Shown: one piece after another, positions 45,295-52,796 of the stretch
Numbering within the stretch: the stretch's first letter is position 1
Layout of the letters: every line of letters begins with the position of its first letter
Assembly: GCA_036476315.1 (NCBI GenBank)
Contig: JAZGBI010000063.1
Location: forward strand, 44,042-108,041
DNA length: 64,000 nt
Source: Candidatus Neomarinimicrobiota bacterium
Lineage (GTDB): Bacteria > Fidelibacterota > Marinisomatia > Marinisomatales > S15-B10
Reading direction: 5' to 3'
Translations under genes and position numbers: made by a program
Notes under the pieces: model-generated
Database searches by the model: none
Told to the model about the DNA's origin: nothing
What the model saw: the letters and a program-made list of their open reading frames with translations, nothing else

Positions 45295-46222
45295 TAATCG
45301 CTCTCCCCGTGAGGCTAACAAAGACGTCCTCAAGACTTGATTTGGCGATCTTTACCTCATGAATATGGCAACCGTCAGCGCTGAGAGCTTCAACGATCCG
45401 GGTGAGTTCTTTCGCCGGATTTTCCACGGTGAAAATGAGCCGTCCCCTATCCATTCCCGGCTCGTAGACAAAGTCGAGTTCAGACAGACGTGATTCCTGG
45501 TTGGTGTTCCACCCCGAAAGCTCCACTTCAATACTTCCTTTTCCAAGAGACCTGACAAGTCTTTCGGGTGTATCCTCGGCCACGATGGACCCGTCATTGA
45601 TAATGGCCACCCGTTGGCACAATTGCTCCGCTTCCTCGATGTAGTGTGTGGTGAGGAGAATGGTCTTCCCTTCCTTATGAAGTCGCCTCAGATAGTTCCA
45701 GAGCATCCGCCGAAGCTCAACATCGACGCCAGCGGTAGGTTCGTCAAGAATGAGAATTTCGGGGTCGTTCACGAGTGATTTTGCGATCTGGAACCGCCGT
45801 TTCATGCCACCGGAGAGATGGCGAATCTTCGAATGACGTTTTCCATCAAGTCCGAATTGTTTCAAGACTTCATCAACTTTAGGCTGTGCCTGCTTTTTGG
45901 GAATTCCATAGTAGCCCGCCTGGAAAGAGAGGAGTTTTTCGATAGAGAAGAACCAGTCAGAAGTAAACTCCTGAGGTGATACCCCGATTTTGGATCGCGT
46001 GAAACGGTAGTTGCGTACAATATCCTTTCCCAAGACGTTTACCGAGCCCTGTTGGAGTTTCACGAGTCCCGTTATGATTCCAATGGTGGTGGTTTTCCCC
46101 GCTCCGTTGGGACCCAGAAGTCCGTAAAACTCTCCCTGTTGAATGGACAGACTGATCCCGCGGAGGGCGACCGTTTCTCCATACGATTTCCGCAGGTCCC
46201 GTACTTCTATGGCTGGCAGCAT
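45287..46222 (-). CDS. ABC exporter ATPase
   Basis: The product has 311 residues from the ATG at 46222, which puts the conserved A-I-E-V-R-D-L-R-K-S-Y at the start; in-frame starts up to 46297 add non-conserved residues. Walker A G-P-N-G-A-G-K-T-T, signature L-S-G-G-M-K-R-R, Walker B L-I-L-D-E-P and H-loop T-T-H-Y are all present, and a C-terminal extension is typical of DrrA/CcmA-type ABC-2 ATPases. It is coupled to the permease downstream and divergent from ribA. Confidence 0.92.
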   Translation of the reverse strand: MLPAIEVRDLRKSYGETVALRGISLSIQQGEFYGLLGPNGAGKTTTIGIITGLVKLQQGSVNVLGKDIVRNYRFTRSKIGVSPQEFTSDWFFSIEKLLSFQAGYYGIPKKQAQPKVDEVLKQFGLDGKRHSKIRHLSGGMKRRFQIAKSLVNDPEILILDEPTAGVDVELRRMLWNYLRRLHKEGKTILLTTHYIEEAEQLCQRVAIINDGSIVAEDTPERLVRSLGKGSIEVELSGWNTNQESRLSELDFVYEPGMDRGRLIFTVENPAKELTRIVEALSADGCHIHEVKIAKSSLEDVFVSLTGRAINE

Positions 46223-46380
46223 GGGGCCGAATTTAACGGTTACGAGTACGGAAATCAGGAGAAAATTCCCCTGAGGCATTAGGCGTTGCACAAACATGGT
46301 GGTGATGGTACATTAAACCTTACAGGTGAAAATCATCGCTGAATGAGAACGCGGTGGTGCTTAGACACGAGGGGTCATAA

Positions 46381-46974
46381 ATGGTGCGAAGGATTGTCAG
46401 AACGCGTCTGCCTGCGCGGGGAGGCGCGTTTGAGCTCTACGCTTATGAGGAGGATACCGGTGGAAGAGTTCATCTGGCGTTGGTGAAGGGAGAAATCGGC
46501 ACGGCTTCTCAAGTTCTTGTTCGAATCCATTCTGAATGTCTCACCGGGGATGTTTTTCACTCACTGAGATGTGATTGCGGGGAACAGTTGGATACCGCCC
46601 TGAAGAGGATTCAAGCCGAAGAGGCGGGCATTTTCATCTACCTGAGGCAGGAGGGTAGAGGCATCGGTCTCGTGGAGAAACTCCGGGCATACGAGCTCCA
46701 GGACAGGGGACTGGATACCGTTGAAGCGAATGCGGAATTGGGGTTCCAGGCCGATCAGAGAGATTATGAAGCGGCTGTTTCTATTCTCCATGATCTCCAG
46801 GTGACCTCTGTACGCCTGTTGACCAATAATCCGATGAAGGTGTCGGAATTGCAGTGTTCCACCATAAAAGTCAGTGAACGGGTTCCCCTGGAAACTCAGC
46901 CCAATCACGAAAACGCAAATTATTTACGTACAAAGCGTGACCGGCTGGGTCACCTGTTAGACTTGAGAGACTAA
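46381..46974 (+). CDS. ribA: GTP cyclohydrolase II
   Basis: The enzyme opens GTP to 2,5-diamino-6-ribosylamino-pyrimidinone phosphate, formate and PPi. The 197-residue product has the three zinc Cys (C53, C64, C66 in S-E-C and R-C-D-C), R-Q-E-G-R-G-I-G-L, and the late L-L-T-N-N-P-x-K. GAGGGGTC precedes the ATG. It is a stand-alone GCH II without the DHBP synthase (RibB) domain, and no ribB, ribH or ribE follows. It heads a plus-strand run of pterin- and sugar-related genes, so it may feed that pathway rather than, or as well as, riboflavin. Confidence 0.92.
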   Translation: MVRRIVRTRLPARGGAFELYAYEEDTGGRVHLALVKGEIGTASQVLVRIHSECLTGDVFHSLRCDCGEQLDTALKRIQAEEAGIFIYLRQEGRGIGLVEKLRAYELQDRGLDTVEANAELGFQADQRDYEAAVSILHDLQVTSVRLLTNNPMKVSELQCSTIKVSERVPLETQPNHENANYLRTKRDRLGHLLDLRD

Positions 46975-47072
46975 TCATTCCGGACTTCCGGTCGGCGCCT
47001 TCCGACCTTATCAATAGTTGCTGGCTCTCCCTTCTCAAGCTGAAAAAAGAACTGCGATCCTCGAATGAGCCG

Positions 47073-47993
47073 GTGGAATTTTGCTCCTTCAGGTTCGGCG
47101 CAGACGAATCTGTCCGAATCAATTCTTTTGTCGACCTGCATCCTGACTGTCATCATGTTCTCGTGGTTGGCAGCGAAAGTGACACTCACCCGCCGGAAAG
47201 ACGAAACAGGTATGAAGCCTGTTTTCAAACAGGCGTTCTCTCGGACCTGGAAGAGAGTGACAGTGGGAATCTTCCCCAGGAACTACTGCAGTTCATCAAG
47301 CTCTACGGACCTTACTGCTTTGCGGCCCAATCTTCGAACCGGCTTCGTCGATCTGTCGCCATCGTTCATTTTGCCCAGTCCCTGGACGGCCGGATCGCCA
47401 CGACGACCGGTGCTTCCCGGTGGATCGGAAACAGGGAGAATCTGCATCACGCTCATCGCATGAGGGCACTCTGCGACGGTGTGCTGGTGGGCTCAGCGAC
47501 CTTTTCGCGGGATAGGCCCAGGCTGACGGTTCGTCACGTTTCCGGCCGGAACCCCGTGAGAATCGTTGTCGGTTCCTCCCCCAAAGGCTTGAAGGGTGCG
47601 ATGGATATTTCTCCCGACCCCGTGTGGCTCGTGGGCTACGAAGGAGAACCTATAAACGGGGATATTGAAGCAGTGGACGCCGGGAGATCGAAAAACGGAA
47701 TCATCCCAGGAAAGGCAATTCTCAGGGCGCTGTACCGGAAAGGGCTCCATTCCGTCTACATTGAAGGGGGTGCCACGACTGCCTCTCACTTTATAAAGGA
47801 TCATACTGTTGATGTTCTCCAACTGCATATCTCCCCCATGATTGTGGGCTCTGGTAAGGCGTCCTTTTCCCTCCCGGCGATTGAGGAAATTGCCGAAGCA
47901 AAGCGGTTTTCCGCCCATCGATGGTTCTCCATGGGTGACCATATCATGTTTGTGGGCTGGTTCCCGCACAATGAAGAGGGAAATTCCGAATGA
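47073..47993 (+). CDS. RibD-reductase-like (DHFR-fold) protein without deaminase
   Basis: The C-terminal two thirds of this 306-residue protein match the RibD C-terminal/DHFR-fold reductase: S-L-D-G-R-I-A at 103-109, the G-V-L-V-G-S-A-T segment with R-P-x-L-T-V-R, and V-Y-I-E-G-G-A at about 250. The first 90 residues show none of the zinc-deaminase motifs (H-A-E, P-C-x-x-x-G-x-T-P-P-C). In riboflavin synthesis this reductase turns the GCH II-derived ribosylamino group into ribitylamino. The start is uncertain: the listed GTG is in a frame open back to the ribA stop. The stop overlaps the next gene as ATGA. Confidence 0.75.
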   Translation: MEFCSFRFGADESVRINSFVDLHPDCHHVLVVGSESDTHPPERRNRYEACFQTGVLSDLEESDSGNLPQELLQFIKLYGPYCFAAQSSNRLRRSVAIVHFAQSLDGRIATTTGASRWIGNRENLHHAHRMRALCDGVLVGSATFSRDRPRLTVRHVSGRNPVRIVVGSSPKGLKGAMDISPDPVWLVGYEGEPINGDIEAVDAGRSKNGIIPGKAILRALYRKGLHSVYIEGGATTASHFIKDHTVDVLQLHISPMIVGSGKASFSLPAIEEIAEAKRFSAHRWFSMGDHIMFVGWFPHNEEGNSE

Positions 47994-48976
47994 GGCGGGC
48001 ACGGGCATTTTGGCACCGGAGTGGCAAGAATTCTGCCATCGTGGAGGAAGATCTGAACGAGCCGGGGAGAGGTTGGTGCGAAATCGCAACTCTCTTTTCG
48101 GGTATCAGTCCAGGTACAGAAATGCTGGTTGCCCAGGGTCTCGTTCCTGAGGATCTGCGCGAAGAAATGGCATGTCCTTACATGGGCGGTCAGTTTCCGT
48201 TTCCCGTCAAGTATGGTTATTCCCTCGTGGGGGAAATTGTTCGCGGTGCCAAGGATCTCGTGGGCAAGGTTGTACATGTGCACCATCCCCATCAGGACTG
48301 GTGTGTTGTCAGGCGGAGCGACACGTTTGTCATCCCCGATGGAGTGCCCCCCAGGCGGGCAGTCCTGGCGAGTAACATGGAAACGGCGGTGAACGCCATA
48401 TGGGACTCCAGGGTGAGCGTGGGAGATCGCGCTCTGGTGGTCGGCTTTGGGGCTGTCGGATCACTCGTCGCCAGGTTGCTGACTCTCATTGCGGAGGTCA
48501 GAGCCCAGATGGTTGACATAGATCCCGCCAAAGTGGATCTTGCAAGAACGATGGGGTTCAACGCACAGGTCCCAGAGGACGTCCACCCGGGTTTCGACGT
48601 GGCGTTCCATACGAGTGGAAACGGCGAGGGACTGCAAGTTGCCATTGACAAAACAGATTTCGAAGGTCGCGTAGTGGAAGTGAGCTGGTACGGATCCCGC
48701 TCCGTGGCACTCCGCCTCGGTGGAACGTTTCACAGTCAGCGCAAGAGAATAATCAGTTCCCAGGTGTCCGTTATCCCACCAGACCGCCACCGTCGTTGGG
48801 ACACGCGTAGGCGGAAGAAACTAGTGTTCTCATTACTCGAGAGAGCTGAATTCGATGCTCACATCACTGATTCAGTTCCCTTTGTCGAACTGCCCAAAAT
48901 CTTCCGGGACCTCCGTGGGGCCTCGCAGGTGGGGCTGGGGTACGCGGTTTGGTATGATCAACAGGAAGGGGTTTAA
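47990..48976 (+). CDS. zinc-less MDR-superfamily dehydrogenase
   Basis: The 328-residue product is a medium-chain dehydrogenase: G-I-S-P-G-T-E at 38-44, K-Y-G-Y-S-L-V-G-E-I-V at about 74-84 where zinc enzymes have G-H-E, and the NAD(P) motif V-V-G-F-G-A-V-G-S at 150-158. The structural-zinc Cys quartet is absent. It resembles BchC-type and related zinc-independent members. It overlaps the RibD-like gene (ATGA) and ends 3 bases before the PTPS-like gene, so it belongs to the same transcript. Its substrate is presumably a hydroxylated pathway intermediate. Confidence 0.8.
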   Translation: MRRARAFWHRSGKNSAIVEEDLNEPGRGWCEIATLFSGISPGTEMLVAQGLVPEDLREEMACPYMGGQFPFPVKYGYSLVGEIVRGAKDLVGKVVHVHHPHQDWCVVRRSDTFVIPDGVPPRRAVLASNMETAVNAIWDSRVSVGDRALVVGFGAVGSLVARLLTLIAEVRAQMVDIDPAKVDLARTMGFNAQVPEDVHPGFDVAFHTSGNGEGLQVAIDKTDFEGRVVEVSWYGSRSVALRLGGTFHSQRKRIISSQVSVIPPDRHRRWDTRRRKKLVFSLLERAEFDAHITDSVPFVELPKIFRDLRGASQVGLGYAVWYDQQEGV

Positions 48977-48979
48977 AGG

Positions 48980-49360
48980 ATGTTCAGTGTAACCGTTCGG
49001 GATCAGATGCTGGTGGCTCATTCCCTCAAGGGACAGGTATTTGGAAAGGCCCGAAATCTTCACGGCGCCACCTATGTCGTGGAGGCTGAGTTTAAAAGGT
49101 CTGAATTGGACGAAAACAACACGGTCATCGACATGGCTTTGGCTTCGAAGATCCTGAGAGAAGTGATTTCTCCACTCGATTACCAGAATCTGGATGATCT
49201 TGACCAATTTCGCTCCCAGACCACCACGGCCGAATTTCTTGCTAGCTATATTCACGATGAGATGGTGGGTCGAACCAGGCTGCATTTTGACGGCAGACTA
49301 AAGATTACGCTTCGTGAATCCTCTCAGACCTGGGCCAGTTTTGAAGGAGAAGTCAAATAA
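48980..49360 (+). CDS. divergent 6-pyruvoyltetrahydropterin synthase-like protein
   Basis: The 126-residue product has the PTPS/QueD fold pattern: V-A-H-S-L (H14), L-H-G-A-T-Y, a V-E-A-E-F strand, V-I-D-M and T-T-A-E-F-L-A, ending with an R-E-S segment (E113). The zinc site is reduced: the second His of the usual H-G-H-N-Y is Ala30. The catalytic Cys normally a few residues before H-G-H is missing, and L-D-H is L-D-Y. It therefore probably does not perform the classical PTPS or QueD reaction. From memory similar variants occur beside MDR and GT4 genes in alphaproteobacteria. The neighbouring genes abut at 3 and 0 bases. Confidence 0.75.
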   Translation: MFSVTVRDQMLVAHSLKGQVFGKARNLHGATYVVEAEFKRSELDENNTVIDMALASKILREVISPLDYQNLDDLDQFRSQTTTAEFLASYIHDEMVGRTRLHFDGRLKITLRESSQTWASFEGEVK

Positions 49361-50386
49361 GTGGCCGTCAGTTTTCTCGTTCCATATATGCATAAACTTC
49401 CGACCGGGGGCAATATCTACAACCGGCGGATCATAGAGTATTTGACTGAACAAAGTGATTTGGATGTGAAAATCGTGAAGCAGAAATCAGGCGGTTCGAT
49501 TGCCTATGGGCCAGAATCTGGTGCGTCACGAAATTCTCTGAATGTTGTTGATAGCCTTCTCATGAAGGAGGGAGACAGTCTCAAGTTGGCCAGACGGAAG
49601 AATGACTATTCAAAATGGATCCTCATGGTTCACTATCTGCATCTTCTGGATCCGTCGAGAGCCGGTTCGCGGCAGGCCAAACGGGAAGAGACCTTTCTCC
49701 CCATATTTGACGGGTTTGTGGTTACCAGCCGATACTCCAGGAGACGTCTCGAAGGGGCGGGCATCCCTGAAGAAAAAATCGCCGTGATCCAACCCGGTCT
49801 GGAATCCCGATACAGGAATTCCGTAGAATCTCGTGCAAAAACCGGCAGATGCCGTCTCCTCACGGTCTCCAACATTCTGCCTGGGAAAGGACTCGTTGAA
49901 CTTGTTGGGATTCTCGAAGGCATGACTCGCGTCCCCTGGAGATGGGATCACGTGGGAGACGCCTCACTTTATCCAGAGTATGGGAAAAGCTTTTACCGTC
50001 GACTGCAGACTTCGTCGGTCCGGGAACATATTCGACTTCACGGTTCGCTTCCACCCGGCAGGCTTCTGGAAAGATATGACAGGAGCCACCTTTTCGTGGT
50101 GCCCTCAACGTTTGAATCCTGCAGCATGGCAACCATGGAAGCTATGGCAAGGGGCCTGCCGGTTATCGCATTCAGGGTGGGGGGCCTTCCGGAGGTTGGG
50201 GACGGAGCGGCACGGCTGATTTCCGCAGGTGATCTTTCGGCGTTTTCGCATGCTGTGTGTGAACTGATAAAGAATGAGGACGCACGCCGCAGTCTGAGCC
50301 GGAAAGGGTTGAACGCCAGCAAGGATTTCCCTTCGTGGCGGGAGACAGGAGAGAAGTTTGTGGAGTTCATCTCAACGTTTCAGTAA
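49361..50386 (+). CDS. GT4-family glycosyltransferase
   Basis: The 341-residue protein has the GT-B layout: an N-terminal G-G-N-I-Y-N loop (17-21), the N-I-L-P-G-K-G linker at about 171-177, and the E-x7-E donor site E252...E260 (F-E-S-C-S-M-A-T-M-E-A). It should transfer a sugar from a nucleotide donor. The GTG start directly abuts the PTPS-like stop, so it is coupled with that gene, suggesting that the acceptor is the pterin- or pyrimidine-like product of the cluster. That is inference; a lipid acceptor is the alternative. Confidence 0.85.
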   Translation: MAVSFLVPYMHKLPTGGNIYNRRIIEYLTEQSDLDVKIVKQKSGGSIAYGPESGASRNSLNVVDSLLMKEGDSLKLARRKNDYSKWILMVHYLHLLDPSRAGSRQAKREETFLPIFDGFVVTSRYSRRRLEGAGIPEEKIAVIQPGLESRYRNSVESRAKTGRCRLLTVSNILPGKGLVELVGILEGMTRVPWRWDHVGDASLYPEYGKSFYRRLQTSSVREHIRLHGSLPPGRLLERYDRSHLFVVPSTFESCSMATMEAMARGLPVIAFRVGGLPEVGDGAARLISAGDLSAFSHAVCELIKNEDARRSLSRKGLNASKDFPSWRETGEKFVEFISTFQ

Positions 50387-50415
50387 CCGGATTCCTGCGC
50401 TGGGGCGGGAGTCAT

Positions 50416-52038
50416 ATGATGGACGCAGGTGTGGAACGGGAGCGGATCAAGAAGTGGTTTGACCGCAGATATGCCGAAAAAGGTTTACGGAGCATGCGGT
50501 CCTATGAGGCGTATCCTGTATTCCTGGATCATTTAAGCGTGCAAAGTGAGGAAAGACTTCTGGACATGGGTTGTGGAACGGGTTTTCTTCTCAAGGAGGC
50601 GTGCGACAGGGGACTGGAAAGCTACGGTGTCGATCTTTCCCCCGAAGCCATTAGGCTCTCAAAGGGAGTTTCCCCCCGGGCACACCTTTCCCTTGGCATG
50701 GGAGAACACCTCTGTTTTGAAGACAAATCCTTTGACTATGTGACCTGTATCGGCACTCTGGAGCATTTCGTGGATATGGAGAAAGGTCTTCGGGAGATAA
50801 GGCGGGTGGCAGGAGAAAATGCCAGGTTTTGTTTCATGATTCCCAACAGCGATTCACTGCTATGGCGGATTTCATCGTTCCTGGGAACTTTGAACGATGA
50901 CAGTAACGAAAATGGTTGCTCCCTGAAGAGCTGGAGCAAGTTGTTCTCCGATAACGGTTTTGAGATAATCGTCGTACATCGCGATCGATGGTACATAAGG
51001 AAAATATTGAGTCTCATGTCTCCCGCGTCCTTCTCAAGGTTTGAGGAAATACTCCTGCGCCTGTTCAAGTTGTCCGTACCTCTGAAATTTGCGAATCAGC
51101 TGGTGTTTCTTCTCAAGAAGAAGAATGTCCGTATGCGGCTGAGACCTGCAAAACAACCGGACGGCATTAATGAGATTGGCCGGATGTACGACCGTCTGAC
51201 TCGATTCACACTGTTGACAAACCTGGTGAGATCCGGCGACCTTTACGCAGGATTCGGCATGCACAAGATCCTGCGACCGCTCCGTGATTTTCTACAGGGT
51301 GGGGGTAAAACGTCAAGACTCACCTATCTTGAAGATCTCGCGCTGTCTCTCGTTGATTTGCCACCCGACCCTACTGTACTCGATGCGGGGTGCGGTTTCG
51401 GTGGAACTATATTTCGCTGGCATGAGCAGGTAGGAGGTGAATACGACGGGATCACGTTGAGCCCGGTCCAGGTGTCCATTGCCAGAAGGGAGGCTCGTCG
51501 CAGGGGCATCGATTCAAGTTGTCGATTTTACCTGAGAGATTTCGATGATCCGCTTCGGTCTCAATATGACGCCGTTATTGCGATTGAATCACTGATACAC
51601 AGTCCGAACTTCGAAAGAACAATCGGATCAATCACGGGAGAATTGAAACCTGGAGGATACCTGGTGGCCGTTGATGACGTGCAGGCAGACGGTGGAGAAA
51701 CCGGTTCCCACGGCGACGTGGATGCGCTGAAACAGTACTGGCAGCTTTCTGAGATACCTTCTGAGAAGGAATACCGGAGGGCATTTGATGAGAACGATCT
51801 GCGCCTGGTTCATGAGTTCGATCTGTCGGAACAGATTGAATTCACGGGCCCCCGATTAGTTTCAATTATTGATGCCATCTGTCGATTCCTGCACGCGACT
51901 GTTCCTGTCCTCTCAGTGCGATCGGTGCTGTCGGCCCAACTTGGGGGGTTCGCCCTCCAGCGTCTGTATGGGAGAAAGTTCATGCACTACAAACTCTTTG
52001 TGGGTGAAAAGCTGTCTGGTGTGTCGACGTCCGGGTAA
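50416..52038 (+). CDS. double SAM-dependent methyltransferase (two fused domains)
   Basis: The 540-residue product carries two class I methyltransferase domains. The first has L-L-D-M-G-C-G-T-G at 48-56 and an E-H-F motif; the second has L-D-A-G-C-G-F-G-G at about 320-328 and an A-I-E-S-L-I-H-S segment typical of small-molecule and sterol-type methyltransferases. The linker (about 200-290) is basic. The ATG at 50416 has GGGAG 5 bases ahead. It is last of the plus-strand run and its end overlaps the convergent methyltransferase gene by 52 bases. Its substrate is probably the cluster product. Confidence 0.85.
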   Translation: MMDAGVERERIKKWFDRRYAEKGLRSMRSYEAYPVFLDHLSVQSEERLLDMGCGTGFLLKEACDRGLESYGVDLSPEAIRLSKGVSPRAHLSLGMGEHLCFEDKSFDYVTCIGTLEHFVDMEKGLREIRRVAGENARFCFMIPNSDSLLWRISSFLGTLNDDSNENGCSLKSWSKLFSDNGFEIIVVHRDRWYIRKILSLMSPASFSRFEEILLRLFKLSVPLKFANQLVFLLKKKNVRMRLRPAKQPDGINEIGRMYDRLTRFTLLTNLVRSGDLYAGFGMHKILRPLRDFLQGGGKTSRLTYLEDLALSLVDLPPDPTVLDAGCGFGGTIFRWHEQVGGEYDGITLSPVQVSIARREARRRGIDSSCRFYLRDFDDPLRSQYDAVIAIESLIHSPNFERTIGSITGELKPGGYLVAVDDVQADGGETGSHGDVDALKQYWQLSEIPSEKEYRRAFDENDLRLVHEFDLSEQIEFTGPRLVSIIDAICRFLHATVPVLSVRSVLSAQLGGFALQRLYGRKFMHYKLFVGEKLSGVSTSG

Positions 52039-52796
52039 GGTTTGCTGCCAGAGGCGAGAAGACCCCCCCGGAGGGCATTCAGATTGAAGATTCTTCCTAT
52101 GGCGTCAGCTACCTGAAGTCCCATTCCTGTCAGCAGATGCATATCTCCCTTTGGAATGAATGTCCAGCAAGCGATGGAGACGCGCTCGAATCCTGCGTTG
52201 AGGAGAAAGAGCAGAAGTTCCTCACGGGTGAGAAATCTGTCGGTAGACAGGTGTCGCGTCTCTTTTCCCAATGCCGGAGCAATCCGGCTATACCAGACGT
52301 AGTCGCTGTTTGGCGTAAGGCAGAGAAATCTCCCGCCGGGCTTCAGTACCCTGTGAACATTCTTCAAAACCTTTGACTGGTCAACCATATGTTCCAGGGC
52401 TCCGACACACAATGCCACGTTAACAGATTGATCCGGAACCGTTCTCAACTCTTCACTATTGTCGAGTTGAAAAGTAACGTTCGGTCTGGGAAAAGAGGCA
52501 GCCAATCGCCGGTTTGCCGCTTCAATCATCGCGGGTGAAAAATCGATTCCCACACCTTTAGCCATGCCGTTACAGATGGCAAGGAGATGATGACCGGGAC
52601 CACAACCAATATCCAGAACCACCCTCCCCGGGCGGATATTGGCTGCGGACTTGATGAGGGTTATGCGGTACCTGAGCAATTTCTCAGCATCCCCGTGTTG
52701 TTCCGTATAATTCCGGGCAGTGCTATCGAAGAAGGCACGTATGTCGGCTGGCGTATGGGCCGGCGTGGTTTTCAGTCGGTGCCGCCTACCGTTCAT
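51987..52796 (-). CDS. SAM-dependent methyltransferase
   Basis: The 269-residue class I methyltransferase has V-L-D-I-G-C-G-P-G-H-H at 60-70, G-I-D-F-S, and the A-L-E-H-M-V-D motif of the UbiE/COQ5-type small-molecule group. It starts on the sulfatase-type stop (ATGA overlap), so it is the last gene of the minus-strand operon, and it ends inside the double methyltransferase. The substrate is unknown. It may act on the same product as the plus-strand genes. Confidence 0.85.
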   Translation of the reverse strand: MNGRRHRLKTTPAHTPADIRAFFDSTARNYTEQHGDAEKLLRYRITLIKSAANIRPGRVVLDIGCGPGHHLLAICNGMAKGVGIDFSPAMIEAANRRLAASFPRPNVTFQLDNSEELRTVPDQSVNVALCVGALEHMVDQSKVLKNVHRVLKPGGRFLCLTPNSDYVWYSRIAPALGKETRHLSTDRFLTREELLLFLLNAGFERVSIACWTFIPKGDMHLLTGMGLQVADAIGRIFNLNALRGGLLASGSKPYPDVDTPDSFSPTKSL

